A DNA stretch of 64,000 nt from contig JAAEQD010000402.1 in the NCBI GenBank assembly GCA_024231855.1, positions 62,001 through 126,000 of the forward strand, written 5' to 3'. Below, one piece after another: positions 16,920 through 24,400 of the stretch. The first letter of the stretch is position 1. Each line of letters begins with the position of its first letter. The DNA is from Candidatus Zixiibacteriota bacterium (lineage in GTDB: Bacteria; Zixibacteria; MSB-5A5; UBA10806; 4484-95). The notes beneath the pieces were generated by a model. It was given only the letters and a program-made list of their open reading frames with translations. It ran no database searches and was not told the origin of the DNA. Made by a program: the position numbers and the translations under genes.

Positions 16920-17228
16920 TTACAGCTTTTCTGAAAAATCTGATTTATTATTAGGTTCGCCCGTTAATTCCTTCCGTAATTGATCAAAGGAAATCCAAAA
17001 GAGGGCAATCCCTCCGATTCCTGCTATCCATCTATGGTCTTCAATATTTATATTTAAGTAATTAATAAAACCTGCCAGACAAACAAGTACTCCAAATGGG
17101 ATTCCCATGCAAACAGTTATCAGAATTAATACTGTGTTTGCGGTCGGAAGGACATTGAATTTACGTCGATATAAGTAAATTATAAACAACCAGATAATGA
17201 ATCCTACAATGGTAGCAATTTCACTCAT
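16920..17228 (-). CDS. Small membrane protein (102 aa)
   Basis: Unrecognised 102-residue protein with three hydrophobic segments: about 5-21 (ATIVGFIIWLFIIYLY), 32-56 (TVLILITVCMGIPFGVLVCLAGFIN) and a weaker one at 67-79. It has a charged C-terminal tail. It overlaps the upstream 61-residue gene by 8 bases, so the two form one transcription unit. Both are in the AT-rich island near a truncated restriction nuclease. Role unknown. Confidence 0.6.
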   Translation of the reverse strand: MSEIATIVGFIIWLFIIYLYRRKFNVLPTANTVLILITVCMGIPFGVLVCLAGFINYLNINIEDHRWIAGIGGIALFWISFDQLRKELTGEPNNKSDFSEKL

Positions 17229-17406
17229 TGGTTGTGCCCTGTGATTTTTCCTCTTCGTTTTTTGCGTGGCCTAAAAACAATCCTATAGCTCCGCCTACAA
17301 GTACCCCAACGGGTCCGCCCAGTGCAGCTCCCAACAATGCTCCGCCAATCCCAGTAGCGGCAAGCCTGTCTTGCTCTTTGTCGGATATTCTCTTGCTAAA
17401 TTTCAC
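17221..17406 (-). CDS. Small glycine-zipper protein (61 aa)
   Basis: A 61-residue protein with a charged start (MKFSKRISDKEQDRLAATG) and a Gly/Ala-rich hydrophobic middle with GxxxG-like spacing (GGALLGAALGGPVGVLVGG), then a charged tail. Glycine-zipper segments pack helices in membranes and occur in bacteriocin-like and envelope proteins. Its translational overlap with the 102-residue membrane protein suggests they act together. Function is inferred only from composition. Confidence 0.6.
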   Translation of the reverse strand: MKFSKRISDKEQDRLAATGIGGALLGAALGGPVGVLVGGAIGLFLGHAKNEEEKSQGTTNE

Positions 17407-17481
17407 ACTAATCTCTTATTTTTCTCTAATTTTATGCCGCTAGTTATTATTCTTAAATAGCATTCATGTAATTATACTATG

Positions 17482-17898
17482 CTAATCCTCATCAACTTCA
17501 TCTAAAGCTACTGTCCAAATTCGCTTAAGGGGTAAATCTGCTCGGATTTCATCATCTAATTTGTCATAGTGAGCAATGATCTGATCAATCAGATCATCTC
17601 GATCCCAAAGACGTACTTTAAAAAACTGTGTCGGCTTTTCCTTATCTACAGATGTTTTAAACCCAGCCCATGAAACCAAAATGCCTTGTTCAACCTGAAA
17701 GTTTTGCAAAGTCCCGATAAGTTGATCTAGAGTTGGTCGATCTATAGGTATTTCACCAGATTTAACTCGTACACAAATCTTGGGAGTGCCAAAGCCAAGC
17801 GATCCAGGGGAAGCTAATATGTCTACTCCTTTATCAGCCCCTGGATTACCAGCAACTCGCGCGTAAATACCAGCAACTACTCGAAAATGGTACTTGTG
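17482..17898 (-). pseudogene. 5'-truncated Mrr-family restriction endonuclease remnant
   Basis: The minus-strand frame is open from 17898 to the stop at 17482 but has no plausible start before a TTG at 17709. The translation has the core of a PD-(D/E)xK Mrr nuclease: PGADKGVDILASPG, ICVRVKSG (usually QVKS; Arg replaces Gln), RPTLDQLIGTLQNF, LVSWAGFKTSV and FFKVRLWDRDDL. The N-terminal half is missing and the frame breaks at a TAA where unrelated, GC-richer sequence begins. It is most likely a dead gene cut at the island boundary. A short C-terminal protein from the TTG is possible but would lack the nuclease centre. Confidence 0.75.
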
Positions 17899-17900
17899 TT

Positions 17901-17978
17901 AACAGGGCAGAGCTAGCCCGGCACATGGGTGTGAGCGGGGCCTGGGTGAGTAAGGTTATAAAACGGGCGTCACGTTAA
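17901..17978 (+). pseudogene. Fragment of a helix-turn-helix gene
   Basis: This plus-strand frame reads NRAELARHMGVS..WVSKVIKRAS and then stops. It is a recognisable HTH (AELARHxGVSxAWVSKV) of the kind found in small regulators and mobile-element proteins. Everything upstream in the frame is unrelated Mrr remnant, so only the tail survives. It ends 5 bases before the stop codon of the convergent SBBP gene and marks the right edge of the AT-rich island. Confidence 0.55.
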
Positions 17979-17983
17979 GCCCC

Positions 17984-20410
17984 TTATTTCATAAGCAACA
18001 TTTTCCTCGTTTCGGTATAATCGCCGGCCTGAATTCTGTAGAAATATATCCCTGATGAAACCTCGCCAGCGTTCCAAATCACTTGATGATAGCCTGCTTT
18101 CTGGGCTTTATCGACGATAGAGCCAACACACCTGCCAAGCAGATCATAAACCTCGATATTGACATGGGAATCTTGGAATAAGTTATAGTATATGTTGGTT
18201 GAGTTGTTGAAAGGGTTGGGATAGTTCTGCGCCAATTCGAATATTGATGGAAGCTGTTCAATTTCATCGAAGCCTGTATTAATCCCCTCAAACTTGGCCA
18301 CGAATAGATCATAAGCGCCGCCATTGTAACTATCATCATAGGGATTAAAAGTGGGGAAGTCAGTGGAAATTGTACCACCGGTTGTATAGGCGCAGCCATT
18401 GCCGTCTACCGTGACGCGAGAGCCCGCATCCCAATTATTTCCCCCCAGGTATGTGCTGTAGACAAGGGCGTTGCCGCTTGAAGATAGCTTGACTATGATA
18501 ATATCATAATCGCCTTGATATACCTGATAAGGATTTAAGGTAGGGAAATCGCCGGAAACTGTCCATCCGGTAATATAGGCGTAGCCACTATCGTCTACGG
18601 CAATGTCATTGCCAACATCATTACTATTTCCACCTAAGTAGGTGCTGTAGACAAGGGTGCCGCTTGACGAAAACTTGGTCACTACAGCATCTCTTTCTGC
18701 CTGATCCGTTTGATAAGGATTGAGAGTGGGGAAGTCGGCGGAATACGTAAATCCGGCGACATAGGCGCTACCGCTGCCGTCTACCGCGATGCCCCTGCAC
18801 TGATCCCAATTATCTCCCCCCAGGTAGGTGCTGTAGACAAGGTCGTTGCCGTCTGAAACAAGCCTGGTCACGAAAGCATCACAACTGCCCTGATCCGTCT
18901 GATAGGCATATAAGGTGGGGAAGTTGCTGGAATTTGTATATCCGGTGATATAAGCACTACCACTGCTGTCGATCGCGATGTCATCGCCTACATCCTCACT
19001 ATTTCCCCCTATGTAGGTACTGTAGAAAAGGGAGTTGCCGCCTGAAGAAAGCTTGGTCACGAAAGCATCACAACCACCCTGATTCGTCTGATAGGGATTT
19101 ATAGTGGGGAAGTCAGTGGAATATGTCCTTCCTGTGATATAAGCACAACCGCTGCTGTCCACCGTGATGCCAAAGCTTCTGTCCTCACCATCTCCCCCCA
19201 GGTAAGTACTATAGACAAGGGAGTTGCCTTCTGGAGAAAGCTTGGTCACGAAAGCATCACAACCACCCTGATCCGTCTGATAAGGATTTAAGGTGGGGAA
19301 GTCAGTAGAATATGTCCTTCCTGCGATATAAGCACAACCGCTGCTGTCAACCGCTATGCCCCAGGCCACATCTTCTTCATTTCCCCCCAGGTAAGTGCTG
19401 TAGACAAGGGAGCTTCCCTCCGGAGAAAGCTTGGTCACGAAAGCATCGCAACCGCCCTGATGCGTCTGATAGGGATTTAGGGTGGGAAAGTCAGCGGAAT
19501 ATACATATCCGCCGATATAGGCGCTGCCGCTGACGTCTACGGCGATATCACGGCCATCCTCCCAATCATTTCCCCCCAAGTAGGTGCTGTAGACAAGCTC
19601 CGGGTCAATAACCAAAGTTAAAGATGGGTTATAGTTTTCCACATCAAAACCGAACACTCCCGGCGCCCGGATAATATACCTGCCCGTTACCTCTCTATTG
19701 CCGCCCCCGATCTCCTGGTAAACTGAGGGTATATTCTCGTGTATCGGGCCAAATAAGGTTGTCGCCTCAAGATCGCCGTTGGGAGTTATGGCCAGATTGT
19801 CCGCACCTTCATAGCGAATCTGTATCTGGGAAATATCAGCCCCGGGATTGACGATAAAATCATATTTCATCGACTTACCATTACCATAATATTTAAGGTC
19901 TATTCTGGGGTAAATGTCCTTGTAAATAATAGCTGAGTAATTCGGCACATCGGCAAGCCACTTTGATGGGTCGTTACCGTAGAAATAGTTGTTGTTGTGC
20001 GGTAGACGATCATCCCCGATCATTTCGGGATTAGGATTTGTGCCGATAAACTGAGCCTTGATCAGCAGAACCTCCTTCTTGTATCGCGGCCTGTCGATAA
20101 GCAGCGCGTCAGGATGGGATTCCTGACGCCGCCTCAATTGGGAATCTTCAAGCAGCTCATCGGTATTCCTGACAAACATATACGCCACTTCATCCTTGCA
20201 GAAATAGAACGCAGCCCCGCCTGCATCAGTCTTAAAAAGCGTCTTATCACTCCACTGGCCGCGGTTTTCGGTGAACGTTAATGGCAGAGATGACAGGTTT
20301 GAAGTTGCCAACTGATTTTGGCTTTTTTCATTAAAAGCGAATTGCGCATTGATATTGCTTGTAATGCCGAGTAATAATACAATTATTAAACTTAAACTTG
20401 AATGTTTCAT
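17984..20410 (-). CDS. Exported SBBP-repeat beta-propeller protein with C-terminal sorting domain
   Basis: Predicted exported protein of 808 residues. A signal peptide (SLIIVLLLGITSNINAQ) is followed by the N-terminal domain typical of SBBP proteins (FTENRGQW, FYFCKDEVAYMFV). About seven to eight repeats of ~62 residues come next, each with VYSTYLGG, GIAVDSSGxAYI, GxTYSxDFPTLNPYQ and DAFVTKL. Such repeats form beta-propellers and are common in large secreted proteins of environmental bacteria. It ends in the Por-type sorting domain (NYPNPFNNS, GIYFYR, RKMLLMK). The start has AAAGGGAGAT upstream. Its promoter and upstream region belong to the repeat family and abut tRNA-Asn. Binding partner unknown. 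Confidence 0.9.
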   Translation of the reverse strand: MKHSSLSLIIVLLLGITSNINAQFAFNEKSQNQLATSNLSSLPLTFTENRGQWSDKTLFKTDAGGAAFYFCKDEVAYMFVRNTDELLEDSQLRRRQESHPDALLIDRPRYKKEVLLIKAQFIGTNPNPEMIGDDRLPHNNNYFYGNDPSKWLADVPNYSAIIYKDIYPRIDLKYYGNGKSMKYDFIVNPGADISQIQIRYEGADNLAITPNGDLEATTLFGPIHENIPSVYQEIGGGNREVTGRYIIRAPGVFGFDVENYNPSLTLVIDPELVYSTYLGGNDWEDGRDIAVDVSGSAYIGGYVYSADFPTLNPYQTHQGGCDAFVTKLSPEGSSLVYSTYLGGNEEDVAWGIAVDSSGCAYIAGRTYSTDFPTLNPYQTDQGGCDAFVTKLSPEGNSLVYSTYLGGDGEDRSFGITVDSSGCAYITGRTYSTDFPTINPYQTNQGGCDAFVTKLSSGGNSLFYSTYIGGNSEDVGDDIAIDSSGSAYITGYTNSSNFPTLYAYQTDQGSCDAFVTRLVSDGNDLVYSTYLGGDNWDQCRGIAVDGSGSAYVAGFTYSADFPTLNPYQTDQAERDAVVTKFSSSGTLVYSTYLGGNSNDVGNDIAVDDSGYAYITGWTVSGDFPTLNPYQVYQGDYDIIIVKLSSSGNALVYSTYLGGNNWDAGSRVTVDGNGCAYTTGGTISTDFPTFNPYDDSYNGGAYDLFVAKFEGINTGFDEIEQLPSIFELAQNYPNPFNNSTNIYYNLFQDSHVNIEVYDLLGRCVGSIVDKAQKAGYHQVIWNAGEVSSGIYFYRIQAGDYTETRKMLLMK
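18440..19620 (-). repeat. Tandem in-gene DNA repeats (~188 bp period)
   Basis: The block GTAGGTGCTGTAGACAAGG or a close variant recurs at about 18448, 18636, 18822, 19010, 19200, 19388 and 19577. The period is 186-190 bases, matching one SBBP propeller unit. The neighbouring GGTGGGGAAGTC and CGTCTGATAAGGATT blocks recur with the same period. Confidence 0.85.
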
Positions 20411-20529
20411 TATAAATCTCCCTTTTTAAAACCACAATTAGTAAAACCATATTTTGGTAAAACAGCGACTATGACAAATGCCGGAATCGCCGTTACTCGC
20501 ATAAAATGCCTCCAAGTTAATGTTTGTTG

Positions 20530-20680
20530 CTATATTAAAGATGTCAGATTTATATGCTATTTAATAAAAATATAATACATTGATTTTTGTTGTCAATGGT
20601 TATCTTTATGCGGTGAGGCTATTTAGATTTATTAACCGCAAGGTTCGAGTCAAGAATACTATACGAAGCTCCCCGAGCAG
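20530..20680 (-). repeat. Intergenic repeat, copy D, joined to tRNA-Asn
   Basis: The blocks TTAAAGATGTC, AATATAAT, TTGTCAATGGTTATCTTTAT, CGGTG, TTAGATTTATTAACCG and ATACTATACGAAG.TCCCCG match copies B and C. Here CTCCCCG is the real acceptor end of tRNA-Asn; beyond it similarity to B and C is slight. Confidence 0.65.
20569..20596 (-). promoter_or_regulatory. Promoter TTGACA-N16-TATATT for the SBBP gene
   Basis: On the minus strand TTGACA is at 20596-20591 and TATATT at 20574-20569, with a 16-base spacer, about 150 bases before the start codon and inside repeat copy D. Transcripts from tRNA-Asn would also run into this region. Confidence 0.65.
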
Positions 20681-20741
20681 GACTCGAACCTGCGACAAGG
20701 TGGTTAACAGCCACCTGCTCTACCAGCTGAGCTATCGGGGA
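20669..20741 (-). tRNA. tRNA-Asn (anticodon GTT)
   Basis: A complete 73-nt cloverleaf read on the minus strand. The acceptor stem TCCCCGA/TCGGGGA is perfect. The D arm is GCTC..GAGC, the anticodon stem GGTGG/CCACC has loop CTGTTAA (anticodon GTT), the variable loop is TTGTC, and the T arm is GCAGG-TTCGAGT-CCTGC. The discriminator is G, as expected for Asn. The CCA end is not encoded (CTT follows). Confidence 0.97.
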
Positions 20742-20769
20742 GTACGGTTATTTTATTTTCAATCACCCG

Positions 20770-20826
20770 GTTTCAGGATGGTTAATTCCGCCATCGGCGG
20801 AACTCTACCAGCTGCATCGCCGGGGA
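20770..20826 (-). pseudogene. Decayed tRNA-Asn-like copy
   Basis: Read on the minus strand, TCCCCGG..ATG.CAGCTGGTAGAG matches the 5' half of the tRNA-Asn 28 bases downstream. ATTAACCATCC resembles its GTTAACCACC anticodon arm. A palindrome TTCCGCC..GGCGGAA sits where the anticodon 5' stem should be, and the T arm and 3' acceptor are lost. It cannot fold as a functional tRNA. Confidence 0.6.
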
Positions 20827-21156
20827 GTACTTACCTTATCGGCAGAATAAAATAGCTGTTTATTCCCAATTGTCAAGATTATTTCTGGGAAAAAATCCTC
20901 CTTATCCCTAATAATTCTTACTAACACAGGGCGTTATAGCCGATACTTTAAATTACCGGCAAATATTTTATGGCCTCCATTTCGGATGAGTATGGCTATT
21001 TAGAATAAATTATGCGGTAAGGCCTATCGCGGCAAATAAAAGTCGTCCGGAGTTTTGGTTAAATCAACCTAATACTATAATATATAACAGGTTATATAAA
21101 CATAACGCTTTTTCTGAAATGCGGGTAATTTCGATTACAAATCTGCTATGAATTGC

Positions 21157-21184
21157 TTGACAACCGTAAATTATTGTATATATT
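21157..21184 (+). promoter_or_regulatory. Promoter TTGACA-N16-TATATT for the giant exported protein
   Basis: TTGACA at 21157-21162 and TATATT at 21179-21184 are 16 bases apart; a TATAAT directly follows at 21185-21190. The predicted transcript has a leader of about 270 nt before the ATG at 21461. Confidence 0.65.
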
Positions 21185-21230
21185 TATAATAGCATCTGTG
21201 CGCTGCATCTTGGATTAAATCTATAGTTAC

Positions 21231-21390
21231 AATCGACGTAATTTTGTCGGTTAAGTTTTAATGACTTCGTAGATGCCCCATTTGGCATCTGAAGTGAACG
21301 TAATAAGAGTAAATTCAATAACTAATTTTCAGGTTAGTTGTTGCTACAGAAAATGTTAGTATTTTCTTCTAAGTAGTAAAACGTTCACTT
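21231..21390 (+). ncRNA. Structured 5' leader with a three-way junction (candidate cis-regulatory RNA)
   Basis: Four successive pairings are visible. Hairpin 1 is AATCGAC (21231-21237)/GTCGGTT (21246-21252). Hairpin 2 is AGATGCC (21271-21277)/GGCATCT (21284-21290). Directly after it a perfect 10-bp closing stem P1, AAGTGAACGT (21292-21301)/ACGTTCACTT (21381-21390), encloses P2 CAATAACTAA (21316-21325)/TTAGTTGTTG (21334-21343; one G-U) and P3 CTAC+AGAAAAT (21344-21354)/ATTTTCT (21361-21367)+GTAG (21373-21376). The element ends 70 bases before the start codon. I do not recognise it as a known riboswitch class; the c-di-GMP-I core was looked for and is absent. Confidence 0.5.
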
Positions 21391-21460
21391 GAGTTCGGGA
21401 ATCAGGGAAATTTTCAAAAACAGGTTTTATAGCTCCTATATTTATTTGGAGGAATTTTTG

Positions 21461-24400
21461 ATGAAAAGAACTCTTTTGATAACGGTAGTTGTAGTCTTGA
21501 TGTTTGGCCTAATGTTTGCCTGGGCCGATGAAAAGAAAGCTACTACAACTCCCGAAAACACACCGTCTACATCAGCCACTAACGGCAAGTTCACCCAAAA
21601 CTTGCGGGCAGATCGAGCCACTATTGAGGCAAAAATGGCCGCTGACGTGCAAGCCAAGCTTGATTTGGAACAAGCCAGGCTTGACGCCGAACAGGCCATT
21701 CTCGAAGCTCAACAGGCTGAAAGAGATAGAGCCGCCCAAATTGAACTGGAAATCGAACAAACCGCCGTTGATGAAGATACCCAGAAAAGAATTCAAGCTG
21801 AACGGATGAAATTGGCCATTGAAGCCGAAGGGATGAAAAACCGGAACGAACTCCCGGTTATTATGGATACCGAAGAGTATTGCCCCTCGAGTTATTCAAA
21901 TATGACCGATGACTGGATTACCAATGTCACATTCAATGGCATAGACAATACTACTGGCCAGGAAGGCGCCGGTAGTTATGGCGATTATACGGCCATTTCT
22001 ACTGATGCTTGTCAGCCGAGCCAGACTTATACGCTTTCGGTGACATTTTCCTCAATGACGTATACCGAACATGTGAGAGCCTGGATCGACTGGAACCAGG
22101 ATGAAACATTTGCTACTACTGAAAGCTATTATCTTGGCAGTGGCGTTAATGCGACATTGACTGCGGAAATCACTGTTCCGGTTGATGCCACGCTTGGTAC
22201 AACAGTGCTGCGTGTAATCGAGCAGTATAGCACCGATCCGGGCGCCGACGGCGCTTGTGATGGAACGGGAAATCACTCTACCTACTATGGAGAAACCGAG
22301 GATTATAGTGTCCTGGTTGGCGACTATGTGCCAACTTATGGCGCTTGCTGTGATGATATCACCAGTATTTGTACTGATAGCACTGAGCAGCTGGACTGTT
22401 TGCCCCCCTTGCGGTTCTCCGCGAACACGCTTTGCGCCGATCTCGACCCGGTCTGCGGCGAAGTTGAAGGCGCCTGCTGTTTCGAGGATGGATCCTGCGC
22501 GGTCTTAAGTCCGGCCGATTGTGCCATCGCCGAAGGTGATTACCAGGGCGATTGGGTATCTTGTGATCCCAATCCTTGCCCGCAGCCGGTCTGGGATTGC
22601 ACCGACTGGCCGCCCCCGGATAAATCCCCCGGCGGCGATATCGATACTCCATCAGAACCCCTAAATAATCAATTTGCCACCGCGGCGGTTGCCCAGGTAG
22701 AATACGCTTACTGCGGCTATATCGCGGTTGCCGATACCGATTACTACGCGGTGACACTGCCGGCCATAGAAGATTACTATTGCCTGCATGTCAGAGTATT
22801 TGCCGATGATACACCCGGCCAATACGCGTATGGGGATTCGCTAGATCCTAAATTGTATATTTACGATAGCGATGGAACTACTGAATTATTCTATCAGGAC
22901 GATAACAACGGAACGTTCCCGGATGCTGAGCATTATGATTCGCAATATGATTGCGAAGATGCCGGTAATTGTTACTCCGCGGGCAAACTGTTGTATATCA
23001 AGATAGTTGGCCTGAGCGCAACCACCTCTAACGGTATGTATTTATTGATTATCAACTCTTATTCTTGCACTCCCCCATCAGGCCGCTGTTGCGATTTCAC
23101 CGATCCCGGCGCTCCTCTTTGTGAGGAAAACGTCTATGAGCCGGATTGTGATGGTGAATTCGACGAGTGGACCCTGGGACTTGATTGTACCGTTAGTCCT
23201 TGCGATCCTAAGCCTATGGGCCGTTGCTGCGATTACACCATTCCGTTAGCCCCGGTCTGTACCGATACTTACGAATTGTTCTGCCAGGGACCCGAAATGG
23301 TTTGGGTCGCCGACTCTACCTGTTTCGACAATCCTTGCCCGGTTCCGGAGGTTGGCGACAACTGCCTGATTCCGATCACGGTGACAATGCCGGCGGATTG
23401 TGCCTATACAGATCTCGATCAGTATACCTGCGGCAGAACAGATGATTACGATGCCACCTGTTTGTATAGTTACGATGACGGTGAAGATATCATTTATGAA
23501 CTGACTGTCACCGAGGATCTCTGGGCGAATATAACGCTCGATCCCCATACTACTACCTATACCGGCATACTTGTAACCGATGTTTGCCCCCCGGATTTTA
23601 ACTGTATAATCTCCTCGACGAATTCTGTAGCCTCCCCTCATGGATTCACCGAATTGTTCCTCGAAGCAGGAACATATTATATCATGGTTGACACATACGA
23701 TTATTACATATCGTGTATCACCGATTTCGATCTGACGATCGATTGCACTACAACTCCGCCTCAGGGCGCTTGCTGCTATGGCAATCCTCTTTTTCCCAGC
23801 TGTGTGGAAACCGGCGAAGAAGACTGTCTGACCACGTATAGTGGTTGGTCATGGACTTACGGCGCGCTCTGCTCCGACGATCCTACTCCTTGTCCGGCCA
23901 TGGAAGTAGGTGATTTATGTGACGCTCCGATAGTGATTCCGTCACTGCCTTTCAATGACATAGCCCAGTATACCTGCGGCAGGGATAACACTCAAGATGA
24001 AACCTGCCTTGACCTCTATGATGGCGGTGAAGATATATTCTATGAATTCACTTTGACCGAAGAAACATTGGTTGAGGTCAGACTCGATCCCAAGACAACA
24101 ACATACACCGGCGTAAGCATCGCTGACGCTTGCCCGGCAGGAGATACCTGTATTGAATTCTCAACCCTCTCAGGCGCCGGGATTCACGGCTTTACCGTGA
24201 CTCTCGCGGCCGGTACATACTATGTCCAGGTAGATACCTGGCCGTCACCGGACTGCATTCCTGAATTCGATCTCTATATAGGTCCTCCCGCGCTTGGTCG
24301 TTGTTGTTATGGCAGTCCCGCTGATCCGGATTGTCTTGATAATATGCCGTATGACGAATGTATCGATACCTATGCCGGTGCTTGGACTCAGGATTTGAAC

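Noticed and set aside
18440-19620. Regularly spaced DNA repeats as a possible CRISPR array
   Set aside because: Period and translation match protein repeats and no spacers of constant length or cas genes are present.
21231-21390. Known c-di-GMP-I riboswitch
   Set aside because: The three-way junction shape is similar but the conserved core (GGGCAAACC, CGCAAAGCC) is absent.
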